This document shows, in pieces, positions 33,229-42,209 of a DNA stretch of 49,823 nt. The stretch lies in NCBI RefSeq assembly GCF_013408095.1, contig NZ_JACBZF010000011.1:1-49823 (forward strand), in the 5' to 3' direction. This DNA is from Novosphingobium marinum (GTDB taxonomy: Bacteria; Pseudomonadota; Alphaproteobacteria; Sphingomonadales; Sphingomonadaceae). Within the stretch, counting starts at the first letter, position 1. Every line of letters begins with the position of its first letter. The position numbers were made by a program, and so were the translations under genes. Below the pieces are notes generated by a model. It was not told the DNA's origin, searched no databases, and was given only the letters and a program-made list of their open reading frames with translations.

Positions 33229-34158
33229 ATGCTGCGCCAATCACTATTCGCCCTTGCTCTCCTGATCGGTGGACCCGCGACCGCGCAGCCTTTTGGCAGC
33301 GGAGCAATACCGGTCTCGTCGGAATGTCTCGTTCGCGTCACCGCGATGCCCGCCACATGGCTCATCGAAGGCTACGATCCCTTCGGAACCGATATCCCTG
33401 AGGGGACGTTCAGTGTCGCCTTCACGAACGAGGGAACCTCCGAGTGCCGGTTCAAGCCGGTATTCGAGCTTGATCAGCCGCCGTTTGGGCTCTCGTCTGG
33501 CTCGGGCAGGCAGATTGGTTATGCACTTCTGAGCATGCAGGATGCGCAGGACGTCACACCCCGCGCTGGGCGGACGCAGCGCGTGCTATCCCAGTCGACG
33601 ATTACTCTGGCGCCGGCAGAATCCCGCACGGTCCTGTACAAACTCGTCGTCGACCCGACCGATGTAAGAACCTCGGGAACCTATTCCGAGGACCTCACGA
33701 TTGTCGCCACTGATGCCTCCATGAAGACATTCGGCGGTGCGAGGCTTGTCGTCGGGCTGAACGTCCTGCCATCGGCCCGTATCGGGTTGGCGGGCGCCTA
33801 TACGATCGAGAATGGTCGGGCCCTGGTTGATCTTGGCGAGCTTCGTGCCGGAAAGGCACCGACACCCTTGCAGCTTCGCGTAAAAAGTACGGGTCGCTTC
33901 GAACTTGTCGTAACATCGCAGAACTCCGGGAAATTGAGGCTCGGCGGGACGAACTGGTTTGTGCCCTACACCATGGCGATTGGAGACCGAACCCTTAACC
34001 TCCTTAGTGTGGAGAGGGTTTCAGGAAGCGAGCGAGGCAGCGTGAGCGGCATGATTCAGGAAAGTGCGCTGCCCATAGAATTCACTATTGGCGATGTTTC
34101 AAACAGGCGCGCTGGAACGTATTCTGACACTATCCTCATATCGGTGAGCGCGAAGTAA
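33229..34158 (+). CDS. SCPU-domain tip protein / adhesin
   Basis: A 309-residue exported protein with signal peptide MLRQSLFALALLIGGPATAQ. It has two Ig-like halves: an N-terminal one with ECLVRVTAMPATWLIEGYDPFG and a second cysteine in SECRFKP, and a C-terminal SCPU-like one (LRVKSTGRFELVVTSQNSGKLRL) ending in the strand AGTYSDTILISVSAK. A two-domain subunit after the usher is typical of the tip adhesin of archaic chaperone-usher pili. Start: ATG at 33229 with AGGAGGTG just upstream; the GTG at 33223 is part of that ribosome site. Confidence 0.82.
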   Translation: MLRQSLFALALLIGGPATAQPFGSGAIPVSSECLVRVTAMPATWLIEGYDPFGTDIPEGTFSVAFTNEGTSECRFKPVFELDQPPFGLSSGSGRQIGYALLSMQDAQDVTPRAGRTQRVLSQSTITLAPAESRTVLYKLVVDPTDVRTSGTYSEDLTIVATDASMKTFGGARLVVGLNVLPSARIGLAGAYTIENGRALVDLGELRAGKAPTPLQLRVKSTGRFELVVTSQNSGKLRLGGTNWFVPYTMAIGDRTLNLLSVERVSGSERGSVSGMIQESALPIEFTIGDVSNRRAGTYSDTILISVSAK

Positions 34159-34256
34159 ATTCTCATCCTTTGTTAACCTTGCTCATTTAGCTCACACTAA
34201 ACCAGACGTGACAAACTCCGAACATAGATTCCTGCGCCCTCGCAAAAGGATGACCT

Positions 34257-34670
34257 ATGTTTCGGAAAGCCTGCCTTGGATTAGGAACTGTCGCGCTTTG
34301 CTTGGCCCCTGTGACGGCCTCCGCCGCTTCACTTGGCTACAATCTTCGACTGACCATACCGCTCCATTGTACGGTCTGGTTCGATGGCGCGGCCGGTGGC
34401 GCACCGGCTGCGGGCGCCGTATCTCTGGGTAGGGTAACGGAGTTTTGCAATTCTCCGGGAGGCTACCAACTCATTCTCACATACTCACCCGGAACGCTCG
34501 TCGGGACCACGATCCTCGTTGGTGAAGATGAAGTCCAGCTGGATGGTTCTGGCTATGCCGTGGTCAGCCGGCAGCAGGGTCCTCGTAAGCGCGAGCGAAC
34601 GATCGCCGCAGTCCTTGGCGCGGACGGGTTTGATACCGACAGGCTGAACCTGCAAATCGTTCCGGTGTGA
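34257..34670 (+). CDS. Small exported protein, SCPU-like, end of pilus operon
   Basis: A 137-residue protein with signal peptide (MFRKACLGLGTVALCLAPVTASA). The mature part NLRLTIPLHCTVWFDG ... VSLGRVTEFCNSPGGYQLILTYSPG has two cysteines and the beta pattern of SCPU-type subunits, but lacks an obvious C-terminal donor strand and is only half the usual length. It may cap or regulate the pilus. It lies 98 bases after the tip gene with an AT-rich gap that could hold its own promoter. Confidence 0.65.
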   Translation: MFRKACLGLGTVALCLAPVTASAASLGYNLRLTIPLHCTVWFDGAAGGAPAAGAVSLGRVTEFCNSPGGYQLILTYSPGTLVGTTILVGEDEVQLDGSGYAVVSRQQGPRKRERTIAAVLGADGFDTDRLNLQIVPV

Positions 34671-34891
34671 TCGCAAGCCGTCTCAGTGCACGACTGGCGA
34701 AGATGGATTCGTAGTCCTGGGTCATTGCTTCCCCCATAGTTGGCAGGTCAGCTTTCCATTTACGACTTCACGATACTCGCCCGGCTCTCGGGTAAAATCA
34801 GACCCTGAGACGACATGGAGCCATGGATCGGCCTGATTTCTTAAACAAGCGCAGGTGTACCTCTAGGATCAGCACTAAGTTCTTATCCTGA

Positions 34892-35122
34892 TCAGCCGGA
34901 AATCAGGTAGTATGTAAACAGTGTGATCCAGATAAACCCGAGTGCGAAAAGAAGCTTTTGCCTGACCGCCTCACCTCGCGTTTGATGTCGCGACACAGCT
35001 ACGGGTTCCTCGATTTGAGCGATCGAAGGTCGTACCGGAGCAGGAGTCCGGTTCTGCAGAGCTGACAGATCGTCTGAAAGAGCGTCGTGGGTCTGGGGCT
35101 CAGGCAAGATCAGTTCCTTCAC
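34892..35122 (-). CDS. Small tail-anchored protein, unknown function
   Basis: A 76-residue frame starting with GTG. A polar, Pro- and Glu-rich N-terminal part (LILPEPQTHDALSDDLSAL) and a basic stretch (RHQTRGEAVRQ) precede one C-terminal hydrophobic helix (LLFALGFIWITLFTYYLISG). This tail-anchored layout looks real, but no family was recognised. It is convergent with the pilus operon. Confidence 0.5.
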   Translation of the reverse strand: MKELILPEPQTHDALSDDLSALQNRTPAPVRPSIAQIEEPVAVSRHQTRGEAVRQKLLFALGFIWITLFTYYLISG

Positions 35123-35389
35123 TACCGACTTATTCTGTCGACCTAACTCCTAATGGTTAATTTTCTGTACTGATCTTGCTCACGGAACCATCAGGCTAGC
35201 TATACTTATCGGTTGGTCTTTCACGATCTGGCTCGGTACGCCCGGACCGTAAAAGGTTCAGCCTGGCCAACAGCCCCCACTTCCGGCTGCTGACTTTGAC
35301 CCAAAACTGCAGTCATCCGGGTTCGGGGCGCTGGAAATGAGCAGTTTGAAGTGATCTTCCGCTGCTTTGCGGCAGGGTCTGCGGGAAGG
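35123..35389. other. Intergenic, possible attachment region
   Basis: About 270 bases between the tail-anchored gene and the end of the recombinase gene. No tRNA or obvious repeat was found that would mark an attachment site. Hairpins such as CAGCAGCCGG-type inverted segments are weak. Confidence 0.35.
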
Positions 35390-36308
35390 TTATACCCAAA
35401 CGTTTTGCTGAGCATGTTCCAGATAGCGGCTGAGTGCGCTTACCGACTTCCATCCCCCTGCCCGCATGATTGCAGCCGAATCGAAGCCGGCACGCAATAG
35501 GTCCTGTGCTGCACCTACGCGCAGGGACTGACTGCTGAAGTTCCGAACGTCCTCGGGAGCCAATCCGGCTGCTGCGACTGCCTCCTTGATAATTAGCTTG
35601 ACCATCGACGTGCTGAGCCGGCGGTTGATGGGCCTACCCTTGTAGATTGCGCAAAACAGTGGCTCAATGTCGGCCCCTCGCCAATTGACCCAGTCGCTTA
35701 TCAGCTTGCCGGAACGCACGGAGCTGTATGCGACGCGCCCCATGCCAAATGGGTCTGTCTTGCTGCGGCGAATTATCGCGCGAAGCGTACCGCCAGGTTC
35801 ATATTCGATATCTTCACTTTGAAGCGCAACCAGCTCAGACCGACGCGCCAACAGGTCGTAACCGAGCGAAATCATCGCACGATTACGCAATCCCCACGGG
35901 CTATCCGGCTGAGCGTCGAGGCAGCGTTCAAGGTACTTGCGTGTCATTCCTTTAGCTTGCCGGGGACGACTGAGTTTTGACCGCCGCACGCGCCTCAAAG
36001 TTACCTTGACTGTCTCGTCCTGCGTTGGGTCAGGAAAGTTGAGAAGGCGATGGGCCTTTCGGATCGCATAGACGCGTCGTTGCACGGTCGCCGGGGCGAC
36101 ATCTTCGGCCTGCTCTGTCAGGAATCGACAAATCAGGGAGGCTGTCGCAGGAAACGCGCAGCACCCTTCTCCGATGCACCAATCGACGAAAATCTGAGTG
36201 TCTCAGATAGGACTTCAGTGTTTGTGGCGCATAGGCGCCCTCAAGACTTTTGAACCCCTCTTCCCATTTGGTGCTGTCCGGTAAGCGGGATTTCAAGTTA
36301 CTCGACAT
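35390..36308 (-). pseudogene. Tyrosine recombinase, frameshifted
   Basis: A phage-type integrase in two frames. Frame one (36308 downward) gives the N terminus up to APQTLKSYLRH. One extra base near 36197 shifts it, and frame two continues seamlessly as QIFVDWCIGEGC ... TEQAEDVAPATVQRRVYAIRKAH. The catalytic domain has the first Arg in LLARRSELVAL, Lys in RRSKTDPFG, SSQSLRVGAAQDLL, where the usual H-x-x-R box reads Q-S-L-R, and GGWKSVSALSRYLEHAQ with the Tyr nucleophile. About 305 residues in total, the normal length. The frameshift and the His-to-Gln change both argue for a dead gene. It marks the edge of the accessory region to the right. Confidence 0.78.
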
Positions 36309-36703
36309 TAGCGTCGGATGGCATCACGTCGAATTTCGGTCAACGCTGATGCAAAGATCTCGATGGATGACCTGACGCACCCTAGGCTCCGTCAGAAGAT
36401 TTGGCGAAGTGTTTCATGCAATGCCGGAAAGACGTGTGCTGAAAAATACGTGCTCACTCCCTGACATCCATCATACCCCCTGGCGCCAAGTCCAAAAGAT
36501 TGCTTGTAGCAGTTTACGAAGCATTGGCCCGTTGGCCCACTGAATGGGAGGTGGACCGAACTCAGCCGCAGGAGACTTAGTGAAGGTTGTGGACACCACT
36601 CCCCAAAATTCGTCGTATGGCACGATCTCGCCACCGGTGGAGCCACCTCAGCGCCGACGGTCGCGCCCTACACAAATTGCAAAAACCAATCTAAAAGCAT
36701 GAT
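36309..36703. other. Intergenic region without a recognised gene
   Basis: About 395 bases between the divergent recombinase and lipoprotein genes. It should hold both promoters. The - strand frame 36392-36646 has no ribosome site or protein-like pattern. Nothing else was recognised. Confidence 0.45.
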
Positions 36704-37369
36704 ATGGTTTGGTATCGTCCGGTCATCTTGGCTGCGCTTACCCCGTTGTTTGCAGCCTTGGGAGCCTGCGATGGAGCCAGTGCGCCCGCCATTGAGATGC
36801 TCGAAAGCGAAAGCGAGACACTACCCATCACATGGGCTGAAGGGATGGATGATACGCTGACGGCATTCGGCGATGGGAGCGTTTCCCGCTGTTGGAAAGT
36901 ACAAACCCGGTTCGACTGCGTGCATGTAAGCGAGTTCGATATCCGTTCGGAGATTGCAGATGCTCCTGTCCGGCGGGAGATGTTCAGATTTTCAGCGAGC
37001 GAGTTACCGACGTCGGAAATTGCTTTAAGAGCGCTGCAAGGCAGTGACGGATACAGTTGCCGAATAAGCCATGCCCTCGGAGCAACCTACCTAACCGAGC
37101 AAATCGTCAAGAACGGGAAAGTCCTAGAGGAGAAGACCTCGGTCCGGGCCTATGACAAATGGCCCCCAAGCGAAGCTGCTGAAAAGATCGATGCACTGGG
37201 CGCATCAGTCCGGCGGCGATACCTGAATTGCGATGCGCTTGATCGCCTCATCGCCCGTCAGGGGCTGGTAATCGTCGATTCTTCCCTGGTCACCTACGAA
37301 GGCCTCTTCCTCGTAGGCCCTCCCGTCGACGATGCGTTTGAAGCTGAACGCAATGAACCGGTCAGCTAG
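36704..37369 (+). CDS. Putative lipoprotein, function unknown
   Basis: A 221-residue protein with a lipoprotein signal: a hydrophobic stretch VILAALTPLFAAL followed by the lipobox L-G-A-C, so Cys23 would be lipidated. The mature part is mixed and acidic, with three further cysteines (RCWKVQTRFDC, YSCRI, LNCDAL) that may form disulfides. No known domain was seen. It is divergent from the recombinase and convergent with a PilZ gene. It probably faces the periplasm from the inner or outer membrane. Confidence 0.65.
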   Translation: MVWYRPVILAALTPLFAALGACDGASAPAIEMLESESETLPITWAEGMDDTLTAFGDGSVSRCWKVQTRFDCVHVSEFDIRSEIADAPVRREMFRFSASELPTSEIALRALQGSDGYSCRISHALGATYLTEQIVKNGKVLEEKTSVRAYDKWPPSEAAEKIDALGASVRRRYLNCDALDRLIARQGLVIVDSSLVTYEGLFLVGPPVDDAFEAERNEPVS

Positions 37370-37387
37370 GATTGACCGCAGATCAGT

Positions 37388-37711
37388 TCAGCTCAAGGCA
37401 AAGGTCTCCAGCCCGTACTGATCCAGGGATCTTGGAAAGTGATGCCTGGCCACGGCCGGGTGTAACGGCTGTTCAAATTTCACACCCAAGTCGGTGCCAA
37501 GCTTCCAGCTGACTTTGCCGGCTAACCCCTCCAGTCCCGGAAACTTGAGGACCAAAGATTGCCCGATTTGAATATCGCGCCTCGTCGTTCTGATTTTGCA
37601 GCCGCCACATGAGATGTCAGACATTTCCACGTAGGCGAAGAGGTTCGGGCCCAAGCGGCACTTCACCTGGTGCGTATATACGGTTCGATAGTAATGACGT
37701 CGATCTTGCAT
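37388..37711 (-). CDS. Stand-alone PilZ domain protein
   Basis: A 107-residue protein consisting of a PilZ domain. RRHYYR provides the RxxxR arm and DISCGGC the D-x-S-x-x-G motif, so cyclic di-GMP binding is expected. The barrel continues as IGQSLVLKFPG and GKVSWKLGTDLGVKFEQPL. The ATG at 37711 directly before the RxxxR arm is chosen; a GTG at 37738 adds nine residues. It is one of three related PilZ domains in the window (with 26450-26965 and 42210-42716). Its target is unknown. Confidence 0.8.
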   Translation of the reverse strand: MQDRRHYYRTVYTHQVKCRLGPNLFAYVEMSDISCGGCKIRTTRRDIQIGQSLVLKFPGLEGLAGKVSWKLGTDLGVKFEQPLHPAVARHHFPRSLDQYGLETFALS

Positions 37712-37738
37712 CGTGGAAATCCGTTTAAGCAACCCCAC

Positions 37739-38607
37739 TCTGATAAACTAAACCCATAGGTTCTTCGCTAATAGACTACGTTAAAGCCGGGTGAAGATTT
37801 CGGCCCCGTCTGTTCAATTTTGCAAGATTCTGGCTTGAAATTGGACGAAGTTCAGATTGTTCGATCGGCTTGCCGCGCTCGGTCGCAATGTAATGCGCGT
37901 GCTAAGGTAGCACGCCGCGGCTGTTGCGCGCCTGAGAACTCCGAGCAAGGCTGGCGCATAAACCCCGAATTTGATCAACTCTGTTCCCATTGATGTTATG
38001 CTTTTGCCGTAACTCTTGCGCGACCCGCGATCAGGATCTAAAGCGATAAAGACTGGTAGTCCCTATTGGATCAGTCAGTTACCCGGAACGCTCCCGAGCT
38101 GGATTGCTCGGGAGCGTTTGCAGTTCTCGCTCCGACCAAGGCTTTTTCGCGAGCATGGATGGTGTGCGGCGGGCCCAACGTCAGGATATTCGAACCCGTT
38201 ACCGCCGAAAAACTCAAGTGCGAGACACGGCTCTCACGAGCAGACAGCTCTTCGGAAGATCGGTGGCGATTTGGGATCATACCACCTGGTGACCAAACAC
38301 GGTTGTTGGTCGCGCGGAGCGGCAAGCTTGAACACGGCGGGCATCGTACCAAATTTCCTCGCCAGCGTCGGTCTTTTACTTCAGAGCAATGAAGAGGTCA
38401 TCGCCGGTCGCGATGACCTCAAACCGAGCTTGGCGCTGAGCATTTGGCGGTGCTTGGCTGAATTTCGCCGACAATCGACCTGCAACTGGCGCTAGACCCA
38501 TACTGGAGCACATGGTGAATGCCTCACGCGAGGAGGATTGCGTCTTGTGAAGGCTTTGCTACCTATGGAGGCGACTGAGGTCCCTCGTAGACAGCAGTCA
38601 ACCCGGA
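37739..38607. other. Noncoding stretch with hairpins
   Basis: About 870 bases without a convincing gene; frames such as 38016-38495 + lack protein-like composition. It contains the 12-base perfect hairpin at 38087-38118 and leads into the terminator at 38608. Both are preceded by CAGTCA or AGTCAACCCGGAACGC-like sequence, so they may be related small-RNA ends. Confidence 0.4.
38087..38118. terminator. Strong perfect hairpin
   Basis: AACGCTCCCGAG and CTCGGGAGCGTT pair over 12 bases with an 8-base loop. The sequence after it (TGCAG) lacks a T run, and before it is ACCCGG, so it could be a structured RNA end or a weak bidirectional terminator instead of a classical one. Confidence 0.45.
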
Positions 38608-38643
38608 ACGCCCGGTTGTCCTGTGGCAGCGGGGCGTTTTTAA
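38608..38643 (+). terminator. Intrinsic terminator
   Basis: AACGCCC and GGGCGTT form a 7-base stem with an 18-base loop, followed by a run of five T. The left flank CAACCCGGAACGC matches the flank of the hairpin at 38087. No protein gene ends here, so a small RNA transcribed from about 38500 is possible. Confidence 0.55.
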
Positions 38644-38710
38644 TTCCGGGAACACGCGGTAAATTCCTATCCTTCTAAACCGGATGTTAACGGCCTTCGC
38701 CCTACTTGAA

Positions 38711-38787
38711 GCTTGGAACCACGACCCTGCAGCCGTGGTAACCATGTTGGAGAAGGCCCGGCGTAAATTGCGCCGGGCCTTTTTTTG
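38711..38787 (+). ncRNA. Two-hairpin RNA-like element, copy A
   Basis: Hairpin 1 is ACCACG...CGTGGT (38718-38739). After the spacer AACCATGTTGGAG comes hairpin 2, AAGGCCCGGCG / CGCCGGGCCTT (38753-38781), ending in seven T. Copy B at 43031-43106 shares the loop CTGYAGCC, the spacer ending TGGAGAAGG and the terminator, with paired changes in both stems. This supports a conserved RNA structure. It may be a small RNA on the + strand, or the 3' end of the DUF3606 transcript read from the other strand. Confidence 0.55.
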
Positions 38788-38796
38788 ATATCTTTG

Positions 38797-38985
38797 AGTT
38801 CGCTTTCCATGCGCCCGACCCGCTGGCGGCCATACTGGGCTTGTCGCGATCGTCTCCAATGCGACGCATGGCATTCCTCGCCGCGCGCTGGGTGGTTTCA
38901 TGCTACCGCGCAAAATACGTTATGTTGTGGCCGACGGCCGAATCGTCTTTCCCACGTTCGGACGGCGCGTATTGCTGACGGGCAT
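38797..38985 (-). pseudogene. DUF3606 gene remnant
   Basis: It starts with ATG at 38985 after a good ribosome site (GAGGAGGTTG) and reads PVSNTRRPNVGKT. It then shifts frame and continues as VGHNITYFAR, an in-frame stop, and MRRIGDDRD. The intact DUF3606 protein at 43115-43306 has the corresponding GYNVTYFARKHG and MRRFGHDRD. Upstream bases are also similar, so the two loci are duplicates and this copy has decayed by a frameshift and a nonsense change. Confidence 0.72.
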
Positions 38986-40159
38986 TTTCAACCTCCTCAA
39001 CGACTTGTGTCGCTCAATGCCAAACCAGCAATAAGCTCGTGTGAGCAGCAGCCTTGCATGCGCCTGCGATCCCGAATGAAGCAATTCCGCGCATCAGAGA
39101 AGAGTGGTCCCCGAGCAAGCGGCCCATCGTATTCGCCGTCAGCGATACAGCCCTTGAATTGCGCCAAACGCGAAATTCGAGCCAATTTGCGATGCCCTTT
39201 GCCGGCCCATCGAGTTTACAGAAACCCGTCCCTGCCGACGGCGTGGGTGTCGGTTCTGCACTGAGGACATCCTGTGTTGCGACGGGTGATCGCGCGGTAA
39301 ACGTATAAATTCCCAAGACCGCGATACACTTCGAGTTTCGCGCAGGATTTAATCATGTTCGGTGCGATCTCGCGTCATCGCTCGACGCGAGGGCTTCGTT
39401 CAATAGTCACTTTGCCGCTTACCTGCTCCTTGAATTCGAAGCCGAGACTTCGCACAGGACACAAGCGTCCGCCAGCCGGTGCAGCTTCTGGCCCTGGTCA
39501 AGTATATACGGGGGTCGAAGGAGGGCAAAGCGTAAAGGCCATTAGCAGCGCAATCGCTGCTCCTAGGCAGACGGCAAATGCGCTGCGCAGGGCAAGAGGC
39601 TGGAAAGCATCGCGAGCCTGAGCCTGTATCTAGGAGAAAGTCTGAGGAGGAGCGGGCCAGATCATCGTACCCATGTCCCTGGGATGATCGATGCGGAATT
39701 TGCCAGCGCCCCTCCTCTCGACAAACCATATCTTTACGGTGATCGTGAGTCCATGGGAATATCATGGTATCGGGGCAATTCGACGATTGCACAGTGTGAT
39801 CAGATACAGTGAGGGGAGACGCAGCTCGCACGCCGTCGTCGGCTCCTGAGCGCGCGGTTGGGTTGGATCGCATCCCCCCTCGATCTGAAGAATATACCGA
39901 TCATCGGTCTGGCGCCATCGGGATGAATGCGGATGGTGTTTGGCAGCGGGACTACATCGATACGTTTCGTTTCACGAGGCAGTTGACATGTGAGTGCGGA
40001 GGCAAAGTCGAGTTGAGCATGTGGGGTAGTGCCAGAAGATTCTCGGCAAGTTTGTCCTACCGCCATGTGAAACATCGGGAGTGATCCGGTTTGGAAAGGA
40101 AGCGCTAGATAAGGTTGCGCTCAAGAAGGGGCCACGTGCTGCAGCTCGGCTTTAATCGC
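38986..40159. other. Low-coding region
   Basis: About 1.2 kb without a secure gene. The best frame is 39809-40084 on the + strand (GTG start, or ATG at 39923), whose second half (DGVWQRDYIDTFRFTRQLTCECGGKVEL, split here) has mild protein-like character and a C-x-C pair; it might be a small protein. A hydrophobic - strand stretch near 39530-39600 has no start codon. No repeats were recognised. Confidence 0.35.
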
Positions 40160-40435
40160 TTATCGACCTTGCACTGGACTGCCCGTCGTCACGGTCATAA
40201 GATCGCTTCTTGATCCTTTTTTTCCGAGCGAACGATATGGTTCTCCCACCAGGTTCCATATGGCGACCCCATAGCAGTCGCCTTCCTCAAGCGAGCGGTC
40301 GATCTCAACGGCGATGTAATCCTTCTCGAACCATATCGCGACCGCCCACAACTTTTCGTAATGGCTAATCGTCAGATTTCTGCGAAATCTTTCGGCATAG
40401 ATTGACCATTGGACAGCCCCGCGTGATGATGGCGC
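40160..40435 (-). CDS. Possible small protein, start unclear
   Basis: The - strand frame here reads WSIYAERFRRNLTISHYEKL, then VEIDRSLEEGDCYGVAIWNL, which looks protein-like. No good start codon is in frame nearby: an ATG with similar position lies in another frame. The frame further upstream is only antisense to the decayed gene at 40472-40856. It may be a frameshifted remnant. No family was recognised. Confidence 0.3.
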   Translation of the reverse strand, partial: APSSRGAVQWSIYAERFRRNLTISHYEKLWAVAIWFEKDYIAVEIDRSLEEGDCYGVAIWNLVGEPYRSLGKKGSRSDLMTVTTGSPVQGR

Positions 40436-40471
40436 ATTGACTTCAAGTACTTCCCCATAGTGAGGACTGCC

Positions 40472-40856
40472 ATGCTTCGGATTGCCGCCGTTGCCCTCGC
40501 AAAAGCCATGGTGACACCTGCCGCAGCGCAAAACATCGAAAGACTCGACAGCTATGAGACTTTGATGAGGGCAGCCGGTGCCGGTCACCGAGGGCGACAT
40601 CACCGATCGTCCGTACCGTGTGATCGGGACCATCGTTTCAAGCATCAGAAAGGCCACCATATTCAGTCGGGGCGTTTCGCACGACAAAGTATATCGCGAG
40701 CTTTGGGAACGAGGCGAAAAGATGGGCGCTGATGCGGTCATCCTCGCCGAGTACGGCGAGTCGAAGCGAACTGCATTCAGTCCTGGTTCGCGTGAGATAC
40801 GTGGCAAGGCGATCAAGTTTCTGACCGACGAAGAGGTTGCTGCTTTGAGGCGTTGA
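40472..40856 (+). pseudogene. YbjQ-like exported protein, frameshifted
   Basis: The first frame gives a signal peptide (LRIAAVALAKAMVTPAAAQ) and NIERLDSYETLMRAAG. Near 40573-40577 the frame changes, and the second frame continues PVPVTEGDITDRPYRVIGTI, then VYRELWERGEKMGADAVILAEYG, a pattern like the YbjQ/heavy-metal-binding-like fold (D-R-P-Y-x-V-x-G ... A-x-x-x-G-A-D-A-V). Joined, the two parts make a complete protein of about 128 residues. One inserted or deleted base therefore separates an intact gene from the sequence seen. A sequencing error is possible. Confidence 0.65.
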
Positions 40857-41033
40857 GGTGGTGGTCGACATCTTTCATGAACGCCACCGCATTGACCAAA
40901 TCAAGCCCGAAAATCACGCAGATGGTACAGCCAATGCTGCTATCACCGCAGGATCAAGGATGAACTCTGTCTTCTACTTATCGACGGGGACAGACACACG
41001 TTCACGCATTGGCCTGTATAGGACCGCTGAATT

Positions 41034-41207
41034 CTACCGAACCTGTCGACCGGTCCACTCTCCACACCAGTCTTCACCGAACGTCATGGGCCAGCCTTCG
41101 TAGTCAGGAGGAAAGCGCCGACACTGCCCAAGATCATTTCCGTCACGGTCCGGGACCTGCTTCCAGAAGCGGCACTCGTGACAATGGCTCGTTCGTTTAG
41201 TAGCCAT
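41034..41207 (-). CDS. Small cysteine-rich protein
   Basis: A 57-residue protein. Four cysteines with conserved spacing, HCHECRFWKQVP ... GQCRRFPP ... WPMTFGEDWCGEW, suggest a single zinc or iron-sulfur binding knot. Similar C-x-x-C-x-F-W ... G-x-C-R-R-x-P-P ... D-W-C-G-E proteins occur in many proteobacteria and phages as uncharacterised proteins. The ATG at 41207 (MATKRT) is chosen over the longer frame from 41243. Confidence 0.7.
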   Translation of the reverse strand: MATKRTSHCHECRFWKQVPDRDGNDLGQCRRFPPDYEGWPMTFGEDWCGEWTGRQVR

Positions 41208-41752
41208 TTCGATCTCCAACTTTCCCTCAGTGACCAAGCTCAACCATTTTGAACCGCTTTATTTTGAGTGACTTATTGCGTTTGCAAGATACCTGACGCG
41301 GAAGGTGCTCTGTCCTTCGCTGTCGTCACCAGTGAGGCCTGTTGCGTCTGCTCATCGGTCAAAGATCGAGGTGGCACCGGCGACTCTGCTGGCAAACACC
41401 ATGGTCGAGGTGACCGCGACCCTGGAGGTCTTTTCGAAGAAGATGATGAAAAGCGCTACTCGACACAGTTCCTTACCTTCAATGATATAGCTGGAACCGG
41501 CGTCGTTGTCATTCGTCCCGGCTCACCAGTCACCGCCGAGGTCATCTGCTGCCGCACTTCTCAGATCCGCCATCATTACTGGATCTTAGGCAGGCATGCG
41601 GCATGTAAGTAAAGGTTTTGCACCCAAGCCAGACATTACAAGTTGATAGGGGATATTGATCTGTACGAGTGTGGGCACGGACGAATGTAGACCCTTAACA
41701 GGACTACGTTCTATTCGCTCCTCCGAGCGCCGGGGTTTCTCTCGACATCGGC
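41208..41752. other. Low-coding region
   Basis: About 545 bases without a secure gene. Frames at 41268-41612 + and 41305-41490 + overlap each other and each has only short protein-like pieces (for example TATLEVFSKKMMK), perhaps from a decayed gene. No RNA structure was recognised. Confidence 0.35.
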
Positions 41753-41935
41753 TCAATTGTCCTGTTGTGGCCGTCTTTTGTGGATATCAAACAAGTGTTG
41801 CTCCGCCGATCTGAGCGAGGCCTGCAAATAGCTGATTGCCTCTGTGAGATCAGCCTCAGTTGCCCGACCGTATTGCGCAGCCTCGAGGGTAGCAGCGGCA
41901 TGCCTTGCTTTAAGGTAAACTGGCTTTTGGGGCAT
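41753..41935 (-). CDS. Small helical protein, function unknown
   Basis: A 60-residue protein, mostly helical (LKARHAAATLEAAQYG, then ADLTEAISYLQASLRSAEQHLF) with a basic C terminus. The ATG at 41935 has a good ribosome site (GGAGGAGAA about ten bases upstream). No family or membrane segment was recognised. Confidence 0.55.
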   Translation of the reverse strand: MPQKPVYLKARHAAATLEAAQYGRATEADLTEAISYLQASLRSAEQHLFDIHKRRPQQDN

Positions 41936-42209
41936 GGCTTCCAGTTCTCCTCCGATCTGAGGATAGCATGAAAGGGCCGAACGTTTAGAGAATCAAGGCG
42001 TTACACCGTCCTAGTCCATCCTCTTTTTGTGAGATAAATGGTGGGTCAGTTTAAGTCACGTCATTCGACCGCCTGTTTCGGCCAAAAAGATCAACTACAG
42101 GAAAAAGAGGGGACCTAGACGCGTTTGCTGCGCAGGCTGGAGCTGAACATGGGCTGGAAATCTCACGAAACGGCTGTGTTGCCTGGCTGAACTCGCAAGG
42201 GTTAAAGGA

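Noticed and set aside
35123..35400. tRNA gene as integration site next to the recombinase
   Set aside because: No cloverleaf arms, T-loop consensus or CCA end could be traced, and no direct repeat pair was found.
38016..38495. 159-codon + strand frame
   Set aside because: It runs through the 38087 hairpin, lacks protein-like pattern and has no ribosome site.
39520..39610. Hydrophobic - strand peptide resembling a membrane helix
   Set aside because: The frame has no start codon after the preceding stop and no ribosome site.
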